Assembly (NCBI GenBank): GCA_025210735.1
Contig: JAOARD010000024.1
Coordinates: 1 to 64,000 of the forward strand
DNA: 64,000 nucleotides
Direction: 5' to 3'
Source: Bacteroidales bacterium
Lineage (GTDB): Bacteria; Bacteroidota; Bacteroidia; Bacteroidales; UBA6680
Program-made: the position numbers and the translations under genes
Notes under the pieces: generated by a model
The model's database searches: none
Seen by the model: the letters and a program-made list of their open reading frames with translations, nothing else
Told to the model about the DNA's origin: nothing
Shown here: positions 8,872-17,751 of the stretch, in pieces
Position numbering within the stretch: the stretch's first letter is position 1
Layout: the number at the start of each line of letters is the position of its first letter

Positions 8872-10011
8872 TTATGCTTTACTTTTACTGATAAATGCCT
8901 CAATACAGTCTATAAGACTATCTATATCAGTATAAGATATTGTAAAAGGCGGTAAAAATCTAAGAGTGTTATTCTTAAATCCAACAACAAATCCACTATC
9001 AAAAAGAGTATTATGAAGTACTACACCATCTACTCTATCTGTAAACTCTATTGCCAGCATTAAACCACGAGCCCTTACATCATTAACAAATTTGCTATAG
9101 TTACTCATCAAATAGTTAAGTCTCTCTTCAAAATAACCGCCTCTCTCCTTACAAGTTAACAAATAGCCTTTAGTCTCAATCTCATCAATAACCTTTAAGC
9201 CAATTGCACATCCAAGAGGATCGTTCTGATGAGATTGTGCATATATAAACCCTTCTGAACTAAAACGTTTAGTTATATCTGCATTAAATGTAACTGCACT
9301 TACCGGAAAACCATTTCCTAAAGCCTTACCAGTTACAACAATCTCCGGTACAATATCATAATGCTGAAAACCAAACCATGTACCATGTCTTCCTATTCCT
9401 GTTGTAACCTCATCAACAATAATAATAGTGCCACAGCTTTTTGATTTTTTAACCAGTCCCTCAAGAAACTCTTTATCCGGAAACTTTACCATATCAACTG
9501 ATGCACCACCAGTTTCAATTACAAATGCAGCTATATCTGTAAAATCAACAGAGTTAACAGAATTGTAATCATTATAATCTATATTAACCTGATGCTCATT
9601 ATCAGCCTTTATCTGCCCAAAGCCATATGCACTCAGATATGAGTTACTAACCTTAAGAATCTTACTACGACCTGTTAAATGCTGCGCAACCATAATAGAC
9701 AGATTTACAGCTTCTGATCCGGAACTTAGAAATACTGATGAACCTCCGTTAAACCCAATAAGCGATTGTAGTTTAACCGACAACTCCTCAGAGTAATTAT
9801 TCCTGAACTTATAGCCCTGATGCATTAATGTATCAATATGCTCCTTAATAAAACTATTTACCTCTCTATTTGAGTGCCCAAGATTTGCACACCACACTCC
9901 CGACTCAAAATCAATATATCTTTTCCCTTCGGCATCGTACTGATAACAACCTTCTGATCTGACAAGTACCTTCTCTGTAGGGTTATAAAAACTAGTAATA
10001 TTGCTCTTCAT
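8872..10011 (-). CDS. Class III (acetylornithine/4-aminobutyrate-type) aminotransferase
   Basis: A 379-residue PLP-dependent fold-type I enzyme. Visible hallmarks are FESGVWCANLGHSN near the start, the FLSSGSEAVNLSI phosphate-binding region, TIIIVDEVTTGIGRHGTWFGFQ (the Asp that contacts the PLP ring nitrogen), and VVTGKALGNGFPVSAV, where Lys is the Schiff-base residue. It is slightly shorter than the usual 400-430. The class transfers an amino group between an omega-amino donor and 2-oxoglutarate. The stop of the GNAT gene upstream is only 6 bp away, so the two share a transcript, suggesting a joint role in modifying an amino compound. The exact substrate cannot be read from sequence. Confidence 0.85.
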   Translation of the reverse strand: MKSNITSFYNPTEKVLVRSEGCYQYDAEGKRYIDFESGVWCANLGHSNREVNSFIKEHIDTLMHQGYKFRNNYSEELSVKLQSLIGFNGGSSVFLSSGSEAVNLSIMVAQHLTGRSKILKVSNSYLSAYGFGQIKADNEHQVNIDYNDYNSVNSVDFTDIAAFVIETGGASVDMVKFPDKEFLEGLVKKSKSCGTIIIVDEVTTGIGRHGTWFGFQHYDIVPEIVVTGKALGNGFPVSAVTFNADITKRFSSEGFIYAQSHQNDPLGCAIGLKVIDEIETKGYLLTCKERGGYFEERLNYLMSNYSKFVNDVRARGLMLAIEFTDRVDGVVLHNTLFDSGFVVGFKNNTLRFLPPFTISYTDIDSLIDCIEAFISKSKA

Positions 10012-10017
10012 ATCTAT

Positions 10018-10824
10018 CTATTTTAATAATCTGTAATATGGCAAAGTAACACTCTGCTCAAAACCCAGCTTCTCTGCAAGTTTATACGAACCTGTATTGG
10101 CTAAATTACATGCCCAAACGGGTTCATAACCATTCTCAAGACAATAATCAATAAGTAACGAGCATGCTTTTACCGCATATCCCTTACCCCTGAACTCTTC
10201 ACAAGTCTCCATACCAAGCTCAAGCATATTATCATGTATAAAGGCCGAAAATGCTGTTGTTACAATCTTATCATCTATATATAGAGAATACCCAACTGCA
10301 TTCTGCACAAAATCATCAGCGTTATTCCAAAAATACTTAGGTACTACAAATCCGGGCATCTCATCATACTCTTTTGCTCCCGACTGTTTCACGGTACAAT
10401 CATCATAACTCAACGATGCTCGTAAAACCCTGTATTTTTCTCTATTAAAACTAAAATTAACCCTTGTATTCATTTCAACTCGTTTGTTATCAACAAACAT
10501 CTCCGCTGATACAATATCTTTGAGTATCACATCCCAATCAGAAGGGTATGCCTGCAACCACACCTCTTTATCTCTCCTGCCATCAGAGTTCCGGATATAC
10601 CCAGTAAATTCCCTGTTAAATACCTCATTTAACGTATTACCAAACAGTAACGACATTCCGTACGGATGCTCTATATAAAAAGTATTAGGATTATCTATAT
10701 CATCAACATATACAACACCATTAATCCTATGCTCAACTACAGCCCTTGCAAAAAGATTATTCACACCAACCTTAATTAAGTAGGGCTCAACAATACTGTA
10801 ATTTGAAGTATCAAGCTTTTTCAT
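10018..10824 (-). CDS. GNAT-family acetyltransferase (zwittermicin-resistance-like)
   Basis: A 268-residue protein with two parts. Residues 1-150 resemble the N-terminal domain of the GNAT_acetyltran group (NGVVYVDDIDNPNTFYIEHP, then GMSLLFGN). Residues 160-268 are a typical GNAT core: a DDKIVTTAFSAF strand, LELGMETCEEFRGKGYAVKAC (acetyl-CoA pyrophosphate loop RGKGYA), then PVWACNLANTGSYKLAEKLGF. It would move acetyl from acetyl-CoA to an amine. It is first in a two-gene operon with an aminotransferase 6 bp downstream, so an amino acid or polyamine acceptor is plausible but not shown. Confidence 0.8.
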   Translation of the reverse strand: MKKLDTSNYSIVEPYLIKVGVNNLFARAVVEHRINGVVYVDDIDNPNTFYIEHPYGMSLLFGNTLNEVFNREFTGYIRNSDGRRDKEVWLQAYPSDWDVILKDIVSAEMFVDNKRVEMNTRVNFSFNREKYRVLRASLSYDDCTVKQSGAKEYDEMPGFVVPKYFWNNADDFVQNAVGYSLYIDDKIVTTAFSAFIHDNMLELGMETCEEFRGKGYAVKACSLLIDYCLENGYEPVWACNLANTGSYKLAEKLGFEQSVTLPYYRLLK

Positions 10825-11399
10825 GTTAATAATAGTTTTATTGTCATATGAAACATGCCGGATTCTTAATTTCTTACGATCAACAAGATGTTATATCGGC
10901 TAATTCCATAAGAACAGATGGTTAATATTTTGAATCACATATAAAACTGTATTTAATACAACTTTAGTATACACGAATGTAATGTAACAAATAAAACGTT
11001 CAAAACGCAGTTAATTCTGATATTAAAACAGTATAAACAGACTAAATATGATATAGCTTCCAAACTATAATCGTTCAATAAATATTAACGCAAACAAAAT
11101 ACACAATATTACATTTAATATTATATACTACACTTTCCAATTAACAATAAACATATAGCCAACAAATCAAGAGTTCATAATCTGACTAATGTAAAATCCA
11201 ACATCGTTACTTGATAAAACAGATAACAAATCTACACTCTTCATTAGCGTTTATAATAATCTAGAGGAACACATAAATTACAAAATGCAATTAACTGTTT
11301 CACCAAAAGCAGACACAAATATTGACGATGATCAACATGCAATAACAAGTAGAAATAAATGATAAGAATTAACCGATAATTGAACTAAAAAAAATGTGT
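10825..11399. other. AT-rich noncoding stretch, nothing recognised
   Basis: About 575 bp with stops in all frames and no convincing gene, hairpin or repeat. It presumably holds the promoter of the GNAT-aminotransferase operon near 10830-10900, but no clear Bacteroidota -33/-7 pair could be chosen. The decayed reductase gene begins after it. Confidence 0.4.
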
Positions 11400-12300
11400 A
11401 GAATTAAGAATAATTGCATAATAAAGGTAGTATTGCCGATTAAAAACATTAACACATTATCACGTTTCAACAACTAAATTTTGGTACATAATGCACGCTG
11501 CAACACTAAACAAAACCGATTGAATGGAATTAAACAGAAACCATACATCATAAGATTGCTTACCGGACTATTTAGTTCAAAACTTCAGATTAGCGGGGAC
11601 TGATTTTGCAAAAAACAAGGAGCATTGGCTAAAAATGACAAAATTTAGTGTTAAACAATGGGTTTTGAGCATTAAGAATGCACGAACAGCATATCACACA
11701 AGACACACATCTATTAAACAAATATATAGCCCAACATAATACTTTACAACACAAGTTACGAAGAGATATATTTTATCACTAAACACACCCGCTGCGCATA
11801 TAGTTTTACAAATAAAGTAAAGCTAAAACCAGAAAATAGAGTTTTGGTGAATAGTGCAATAGTATTTGTAGCAATTAAACTGCAAAAAACTTAAATATTC
11901 ATACAACAGCAGTATATAATACTAAAATATTGAGCTTATAAAATCAACCGGAGTAGATATTGCAATAGATTACAAACACGAAGATTTTGCAAAAAGAGAT
12001 GATAAATATCACTTCGTATTTGATACTGTTGGCAAAAGTTCTTTTGGTAAATACAAATCGCCACTATACAATAATTGCACTTATGTATCGCCTGAATTAG
12101 GATCGCGTTCGGAGAATCTTTTCCTGTCAATCACAACAAATATAACAGGTGGTAAAAAATAAAATTACTCACATCTGCAAATACAAAACAAAGCCTGAAA
12201 ATGGAAAATTATATCCGGTTATAAACAGGGTTTATAATGTAGATTATATAAAAGAGGCCTTCAGATACCATCATCCGTACAAAAGACCGATAACATTACC
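11400..12300 (+). pseudogene. Decayed zinc-type NAD(P)-dependent alcohol dehydrogenase / quinone reductase
   Basis: No single open frame spans this region, but family-like pieces follow one another in the right order across frame changes. They are HAATLNKTD (about 11491), IIRLLTGLF then KLQISGTDFA (about 11550-11610), KPENRVLVNSA (about 11828, the start of the Rossmann fold), VDIAIDYKHEDFA (about 11950), YHFVFDTVGKSSFGKYK (about 12008), and finally ENGKLYPVINRVYNVDYIKEAFRY (about 12197-12270) near the C-terminus. At least three frameshifts and several stops are present, and the glycine-rich GGVG nucleotide loop is lost. This was once a roughly 320-residue cytosolic oxidoreductase; it cannot be made now. 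The exact 5' limit is uncertain. Confidence 0.75.
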
Positions 12301-12357
12301 ATACAATTCTATTAATTTTGATTTTAGACTACAGAATTTTTTAATCATTATTAAAGA

Positions 12358-12389
12358 ATCCCCGAAATACAATTAACTATTCCGGGGAT
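12358..12389. terminator. Inverted repeat, probable terminator remnant
   Basis: ATCCCCG (12358-12364) pairs with CGGGGAT (12383-12389). It sits between the reductase pseudogene and the convergent acyl-transfer operon. No long T-tract follows on either strand, so termination is only probable. Confidence 0.45.
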
Positions 12390-12451
12390 AAAATGTGATA
12401 GCTATATAGTGTAATAGCATACATCAACTGGCATATTATCTACTACAGATA

Positions 12452-13930
12452 CTAACGTTTAATAATAGCACCATCAACTATCTCCTTTATATGTACTGGT
12501 TTTATATATGAGTTAAATATTACAAACTCTTCAGGTTGATGAAGTATATCATAAGTCAAATCTAATCTTGTAATTTGCTCTGTACCATCCAACTCAAACT
12601 TTAGCAGAATTCTGAGTTTCAAATCTTCAAACTTTAACCCTTCTAGCATACGTTTATCAACCTTTGCAATAAGTCTGTTAACATCCTTATTATTTATATC
12701 TAACAAAAAACAGCCATCTATAACAACATTCTGAAGTTTCCTGTTACTACAAATACATATGTTGTTTCGATCATTGTCTTTAGGACAAAAGTTATCAAAG
12801 TATCCCTCTGAACCATAAAACATATCATGCCACCTATCATCTTTATCTCTTTCTGGTAAAGATATATTCAGGCTATCGCGAATAAAACCAGCTAATTTAT
12901 AAGTTGCCAAAAGAGACCCATTATATGTCATATGCTGATTTCCTTTATATGTATTCTGAAATGACCATCTGTCAAATCCACAATAATAAGGCTCCGTTTG
13001 CATATTAATCCATCTGTTAGGATATCTGCCAAGTATCTCAGAAAGCTTATCTCTCCATACAGAATAGTCTGAAATATGCCTTTCATACATAGGAAGTGTA
13101 AGAAAAACAAGCTCTACATTCTCTCTTTTACACAGGTTCACAATTCTCTTAATATATTTATATGAGTAGTTACTATAACTATACTCATATCCTTTAACCG
13201 GCGAACCTAAAGAGTCATATTTCTCTATTAGTTTATCGTCTATTCCGTTAAGAAAACATACGTATCTCCCTAAATACAAATCCCTCTGTATTCGACTTTT
13301 TTTAGCTATAAGAGCTCTGTTTTTCGTGAGCTGATCTCTGTTATTAAATATAAAGCCATGATTTCTCAATGTATTTGACCATGCATAAAAGTAATTATCT
13401 GAGGTAAACAGATATGGCATAGAACTTAGCTTTACAAAAAAGTTCTTTCTTGCATAAAAACTCTTAAGCTGATCAGACAAACCGCTTTTACTCAACTCAA
13501 AAGGATTAAAATTATCTATACCATAAGTCTCTATAATAACAAGCTTAGGATCTGTTCTGTCAAGAGCCTCTCTTAAAGAAAAATATGTATCGGCAATATT
13601 TGTTCCGGGAGAGGCTAATATAAATGCATTAACACCCAACGCCAGACTAAGATTTTTAGGATTTATTCCGGTATACAAATGCGAGTTTCCGAGCAACAGT
13701 ATATCAACACTGTTCTTCTCTGTAAAACTATAAAATGATTCCCACTTCTTTTTTGTATGATTATTTACTTGATCTGGATCAAAATACCCTTTTATATCAA
13801 TATAGAGTATCACAAAAACAAACAGAGTAATAATAAACAACGATTTTATTAATATACACTGTATTGGTTTGCAGAAACAGATACTCTTTGTATCTATTCC
13901 TGTTAAACTTTTCCTCTTTCTCTCCTTCAT
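12452..13930 (-). CDS. SGNH-hydrolase-like membrane-anchored protein partnered with MBOAT
   Basis: A 492-residue protein with one N-terminal membrane helix (about residues 29-48) and a large extracytoplasmic domain. The block-I motif DILLLGNSHLYTGINPKNL carries the likely nucleophile Ser of GNSH, and a later LVIIETYG strand and KRENVELVFLTLPMY suit the SGNH fold. A C-terminal HMTYNGSLLATYKLAGFI region contains the distal His candidate. Proteins of this AlgJ/AlgX/DHHW type work with MBOAT acyltransferases to O-acetylate exported polysaccharides. The MBOAT gene lies 12 bp upstream on the same strand, strongly supporting such a pair. The sugar acceptor is unknown and no glycan synthesis cluster is present in the window. 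Confidence 0.75.
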   Translation of the reverse strand: MKERKRKSLTGIDTKSICFCKPIQCILIKSLFIITLFVFVILYIDIKGYFDPDQVNNHTKKKWESFYSFTEKNSVDILLLGNSHLYTGINPKNLSLALGVNAFILASPGTNIADTYFSLREALDRTDPKLVIIETYGIDNFNPFELSKSGLSDQLKSFYARKNFFVKLSSMPYLFTSDNYFYAWSNTLRNHGFIFNNRDQLTKNRALIAKKSRIQRDLYLGRYVCFLNGIDDKLIEKYDSLGSPVKGYEYSYSNYSYKYIKRIVNLCKRENVELVFLTLPMYERHISDYSVWRDKLSEILGRYPNRWINMQTEPYYCGFDRWSFQNTYKGNQHMTYNGSLLATYKLAGFIRDSLNISLPERDKDDRWHDMFYGSEGYFDNFCPKDNDRNNICICSNRKLQNVVIDGCFLLDINNKDVNRLIAKVDKRMLEGLKFEDLKLRILLKFELDGTEQITRLDLTYDILHQPEEFVIFNSYIKPVHIKEIVDGAIIKR

Positions 13931-13942
13931 AACGACTCTCCA

Positions 13943-15376
13943 TTAAAATTGAAAATAAATAAAGTTTCTGTCGTCTAACCCGGTACCATAACTACCTAAA
14001 AAAAGAATAACAGCAATTATAAATATATACACAAGCCACCTAAACATAAAGCCCCTTGACACAAACCAACTATATAGATTGTTATACCTCTCTTGCACTA
14101 TCTCAAATAGTATATATACAAACAGCACCTTAACAGTAAAATAGAACTCTGCTGTATTTAAACCTTGACTAAATAGTGCATCTTTGGTTGAAACCCCTAA
14201 ACGAGACAACATTATAAAAGCACTGTTAAATGTTTGTGATCTGAAGAACACAAGTGTTAAGGCCCATAACAAGAAAACTGACACACTTACAAGTATCCTG
14301 TTTAGTAATCTATCTCTGTTAATTAATTTAAAAAATCTTTGAAACAGTAATAAAAACAGCCCATTTAGCAGCCCCCAAACAACAAAATTCCATGACGCTC
14401 CATGCCATAGTCCGCTTATTGAAAACACAATTAGTATATTACAGATATATTGTATTCTGTTTTTTCTGCCTCCTAACGGAATATAAATATAATCTTTAAA
14501 CCACGAGCTCAGACTAATATGCCACCGTCTCCAGAAATCAGATAGCGAATATGCCATATATGGTCTCTTAAAGTTTAAAGACAAATTAAACCCTAATACT
14601 CTGGCAATACCAATGGCAATATCAGAATATGCCGAGAAATCGAGATATAACTGAAATGCAAAGAAGATGATTGCAACAAAAGCTGTTATTGCATCTAAAT
14701 GCTCAATATTACTATAAGCACTATTAACAAAAATAGCTAACCTGTCAGCAATAACTATCTTCTTCAGAAATCCCCATGACATTAAAAGCAACCCGCTTCG
14801 TAATGATTCATAATCAACAGTTCTATATTCCCAAAATTGTGGTAACAGCTTTTTTGCCCTCTCAATAGGTCCTGCTACCAATTGCGGAAAAAATGATACA
14901 AATGCAGTAAATGCAAGTATATTTTTTGTTGGTTCAAACCTTTTGTAATAAATATCAATGGTATAACTCAGGGTTTGAAATGTATAAAAGCTTATTCCAA
15001 CGGGCAGAATAATATTTAACCTTAAATTATCTGTATTAACCCCAAAAAAAGAACAGAGGTCAGACATACTCTCTATAAAGAAATTATAATATTTAAAAAA
15101 CGCTAAAAATCCAATATTCACGGTTATACTTAGTAATAACCACAATTTTCGTCTTGTTTTATTACTCTCCTTTCCTATTTTATATCCTACAGCAAAATCA
15201 GTAAGCGAGCTAATAAATATTAACAACAAAAACCGCCAGTCACACCAACCATAAAAGATATAACTTACTATAACCAGAAAAATATTTCGATACAGGATAC
15301 TCTTTCTTAAAAAAATCCAGTAAAGAAAAGAAACTATAAAAAAGAATATCCCAAAACTTATTGTATTAAACCCCAT
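13943..15376 (-). CDS. MBOAT-family membrane O-acyltransferase (AlgI/PatA-like)
   Basis: A 477-residue polytopic protein with roughly ten or more hydrophobic segments. The AlgI-like signatures are present in order: PVGISFYTFQTLSYTIDIY, FVSFFPQLVAGPIERAKKLLPQ, LDFSAYSDIAIGIARVLG, FNLSLNFKRPYMAYSLSDFWRRWHISLSSWFKDYIY (read in two parts), and SGLWHGASWNFVVWG with the catalytic His of WHG. Such enzymes carry acyl, usually acetyl, groups across the inner membrane to a polysaccharide. It is the first gene of a two-gene unit with the SGNH protein. A short inverted-repeat element ends about 37 bp upstream of its start, where the promoter would be expected. Confidence 0.9.
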   Translation of the reverse strand: MGFNTISFGIFFFIVSFLYWIFLRKSILYRNIFLVIVSYIFYGWCDWRFLLLIFISSLTDFAVGYKIGKESNKTRRKLWLLLSITVNIGFLAFFKYYNFFIESMSDLCSFFGVNTDNLRLNIILPVGISFYTFQTLSYTIDIYYKRFEPTKNILAFTAFVSFFPQLVAGPIERAKKLLPQFWEYRTVDYESLRSGLLLMSWGFLKKIVIADRLAIFVNSAYSNIEHLDAITAFVAIIFFAFQLYLDFSAYSDIAIGIARVLGFNLSLNFKRPYMAYSLSDFWRRWHISLSSWFKDYIYIPLGGRKNRIQYICNILIVFSISGLWHGASWNFVVWGLLNGLFLLLFQRFFKLINRDRLLNRILVSVSVFLLWALTLVFFRSQTFNSAFIMLSRLGVSTKDALFSQGLNTAEFYFTVKVLFVYILFEIVQERYNNLYSWFVSRGFMFRWLVYIFIIAVILFLGSYGTGLDDRNFIYFQF

Positions 15377-15413
15377 AATATAAAATGATATTAGTGATGA
15401 TTAATAAATTGAA

Positions 15414-15568
15414 CTTAGAAGATGTTTGAATTTTTTATCAATGAAATTGAAGCATAATGAGGCTAATTTTATGCGAATGGAGGTTCCATTTAAATGAAAT
15501 TTAACGAAATCAGGCTTCATGTTTCCATATAAAAAAACTAAAGGATAAATTTCAAACAGCTTCTTAAG
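15414..15568. mobile_element. MITE-like element with imperfect terminal inverted repeats
   Basis: The left end CTTAGAAGATGTTTGAA (15414-15430) matches the inverted right end CTTAAGAAGCTGTTTGAA (15551-15568), and the similarity continues for about 25 bp. The roughly 155-bp interior has no credible gene and includes the dyad CATTTAAATG near 15488-15497. The right end resembles the right end of the repeat element near 34840, so the two belong to a family. No target duplication could be assigned with confidence. It could also be a degraded IS remnant. Confidence 0.55.
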
Positions 15569-15610
15569 ATTGGAATAGTGTTGTGCTATTAAGAAACACA
15601 CAACAAAATA

Positions 15611-15650
15611 AGAGATACCCCATACTTAACAAGAGTATTCAGGGGTATCA
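15611..15650 (-). terminator. Probable terminator of the lipoprotein gene
   Basis: GATACCCC (15614-15621) pairs with GGGGTATC (15642-15649); the minus strand continues with TCTTATTTTG. It lies 30 bp after the lipoprotein stop at 15680. Confidence 0.6.
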
Positions 15651-15679
15651 TCTCTAAAGGCTAATAATACAATTCGGAC

Positions 15680-16603
15680 TTAAAAAGTAATATCTGTATT
15701 AGTATAGTCGGGATCATCAATAGTTACTGATATACCATTTGTAGGGAAAAAATCTCCTTTCAGGGTAATCATTTTACCTGCTTCAACATTTATATTTGGT
15801 ATTGTTACTCTGCTAACTAAATCGCCCTTTCTGGTTGATGTAATTACCTCAATTTTTGTATTACCAGGTAATAGATGGAATGAATAACCAAAATCATCGG
15901 GAGCATGACTGTAATATATTGGTAATAACAGATACTTATACTCTCCGTTAAAGAAAGTCTCTTTTGTATCCATCTTAATTGCGCGACTACCATTAATCTT
16001 TACCTCTATTCTGTTTGCATTTGCAGGTATTGGTGATGTACTAACAAACTTTAGTTTTCCGGTAACTCTCTTTGCAACAACATTCACACTAACCTCTCCT
16101 TTAACAGAGAACTTCTTTTGAGCCATAAAAACATCGCAGGTTCTAACATTAATTGTAGATACCTTATTCATATAAATGTCATTAGGTATACGCTTATCAT
16201 TCCAAAACCAGTTGTAGTTACGTACCAAATAGCTCTCCTTGCCTAACCAATCGTCTATAAACGATTTATATGCAAACAAATTCAGCATATAATCACCTTC
16301 AGGCAGATCAATTTTAGTATTCTCATTTGGCTTTCCGTTACCAGAGTGCTCAAAAACCTGAATGGTTTTGTAGTGAACATAGCTACCTCCCTGCAATTGA
16401 TAAACCTGAAGCTCTTTTCCGGATAACGATGTATCCTGCGATGAACTACCTGCAACTTGCGGCATAACTGTTATTGATTTCTCAAACGTTTGCGAAAACG
16501 TAACCGGATAACTCTTTTTTCCGGCATTCAAATCAATCTTCTCTTCCCTTTTTGTACAACTGAATAACATTATAACAGCTGCAATAATGAATAAATTTCT
16601 CAT
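15680..16603 (-). CDS. Fimbrillin-like (FimB/Mfa2-type) surface lipoprotein
   Basis: A 307-residue protein with a lipoprotein signal, AAVIMLFSC, placing the lipidated Cys near residue 16. The mature part is beta-rich. After an extended N-terminus it has a LQVYQLQGGSYVHYKTIQV strand pair, an LPEGDYMLNLFAYKS segment, and later RVTGKLKFVSTSPIPANANRIEVKING, which is the transthyretin-like pattern of Bacteroidota fimbrillin and fimbrial anchor proteins. It probably sits on the outer membrane. No other fimbrial gene is adjacent, so a role as a lone adhesin or anchor is inference. Terminators on both sides suggest it is monocistronic. Confidence 0.6.
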   Translation of the reverse strand: MRNLFIIAAVIMLFSCTKREEKIDLNAGKKSYPVTFSQTFEKSITVMPQVAGSSSQDTSLSGKELQVYQLQGGSYVHYKTIQVFEHSGNGKPNENTKIDLPEGDYMLNLFAYKSFIDDWLGKESYLVRNYNWFWNDKRIPNDIYMNKVSTINVRTCDVFMAQKKFSVKGEVSVNVVAKRVTGKLKFVSTSPIPANANRIEVKINGSRAIKMDTKETFFNGEYKYLLLPIYYSHAPDDFGYSFHLLPGNTKIEVITSTRKGDLVSRVTIPNINVEAGKMITLKGDFFPTNGISVTIDDPDYTNTDITF

Positions 16604-16743
16604 ACTTTAAGTTTTAAAATCGATTCTAAAATAGCCGTTACAAAGTGTCGTAATATATTACATCAACCTTTTTATCAGAACACTAAAAAATCGTGAGGTT
16701 TTGTGTGGTATTAGGCAGATGTTGTAAACTATTTGCTAAGTAT

Positions 16744-16780
16744 ATTAAAAGAGCCAACCCATAAAAACAGGTTGGCTCCA
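16744..16780 (-). terminator. Terminator of the metallo-hydrolase gene
   Basis: GAGCCAACC (16751-16759) pairs with GGTTGGCTC (16770-16778). On the minus strand it is followed by TTTTAATAT, 46 bp after the gene's stop. Confidence 0.8.
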
Positions 16781-16824
16781 CATCATATTGTATATTATTT
16801 TTGGTGTAATATATACCAAAAAGA

Positions 16825-17661
16825 TTAATCAAGAACTACAGCCTCTCCATCGGCAGGGATAATAATACGGTTTGTTATACCTTTCTCCTCTGCCAGTTTT
16901 TTAAGATCTTCGCGTGTAGAGAAACAGTGATCAAGCGACTCCATATGTACAGCTACAACCTTTGCTTTTGGCGCAAGTTCCGAAACCTGTATAGTCTCAT
17001 TACTATCCATAAGAATAAGGTTTTGTCCCATAAATTTTGCTCCACCCGAGTGTGTAATAATTATATCAGGGTTATACTTAGTTATGTTTGCCTTTATCTC
17101 ATCATCAAGAATACAATCGCCAATCCAATAGATAGTTGGATAGTTCTCTGCTTTAAGAACAAATCCTGAAACCTCGCCAAGATGTTTAAGTACATCACCC
17201 TCTCCGTGTTTACCTCCGGTTCTTATTATCTCAATTCCTGCAAAATCAGAACTATTATCTACAACTGTTGCATTCTTAAAACCATACTTAGTTACAGCTT
17301 CTGAATCAAAAGATTGGTAGAATAGCGGGATATTCTTATCTATAAGCTCTACCGCTTTAGGGTCTAAATGATCAGGATGCACATGTGATAATAGTATAAA
17401 ATCTACACCACTAAGTATATTATTAATACTTACCGGAAGGTCAACTGTAGGGTTTTTATTCTCTGCCGGATTTACAAACGACATAAATGCAGCCTTATCA
17501 GAAAACATAGGATCTGTGAGTATAGTTTTACCTGCATACTCAATCTTCATTGTTGCATTTCTGATTAACTGAACCTTAACGCTCTTTTTTTCTGTTGTAT
17601 TACTCTCTTTACACGATACCAAAGCGGTAACCAATAAAAATAAAAAAATAACTCTTCTCAT
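16825..17661 (-). CDS. MBL-fold metal-dependent hydrolase, lipoprotein (UlaG-like)
   Basis: A 278-residue protein with a lipobox LVTALVSC, so Cys17 is probably lipidated and the enzyme is periplasmic or surface-exposed. The hydrolase domain starts with LIRNATMKIEYAGKTILTDPMF, characteristic of the UlaG/YfiN-like branch of beta-lactamase-fold hydrolases. The metal motif SHVHPDHLD follows, then TGGKHGEGD, IYWIGDCILDDE and DIIITHSGG. A late VAVHMESLDHC supplies another His. The first position of the HxHxDH motif is HVHPDH, intact. Substrate unknown. It lies downstream of an AraC regulator on the same strand with 90 bp between them, so the regulator may control it. Confidence 0.75.
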   Translation of the reverse strand: MRRVIFLFLLVTALVSCKESNTTEKKSVKVQLIRNATMKIEYAGKTILTDPMFSDKAAFMSFVNPAENKNPTVDLPVSINNILSGVDFILLSHVHPDHLDPKAVELIDKNIPLFYQSFDSEAVTKYGFKNATVVDNSSDFAGIEIIRTGGKHGEGDVLKHLGEVSGFVLKAENYPTIYWIGDCILDDEIKANITKYNPDIIITHSGGAKFMGQNLILMDSNETIQVSELAPKAKVVAVHMESLDHCFSTREDLKKLAEEKGITNRIIIPADGEAVVLD

Positions 17662-17751
17662 TGTGTTAAATATTTAATTACCCAACAAAGATCTATCTTT
17701 TAACAAATCACAAGCATACCACTTATGTTACAAAAGATACCAATTTGATAA

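Noticed and set aside
11936..12130. A 64-codon minus-strand open frame
   Set aside because: The plus strand of the same bases encodes recognisable pieces of a decayed reductase, so this frame is a shadow.
12358..12389. Strong rho-independent terminator
   Set aside because: The stem is good, but neither strand has a T-tract after it, so it was listed only as a probable terminator remnant.
15401..15601. A 66-codon open frame in the gap before the MBOAT operon
   Set aside because: It falls inside the MITE-like element and its termini, so the frame is a by-product of the repeat.
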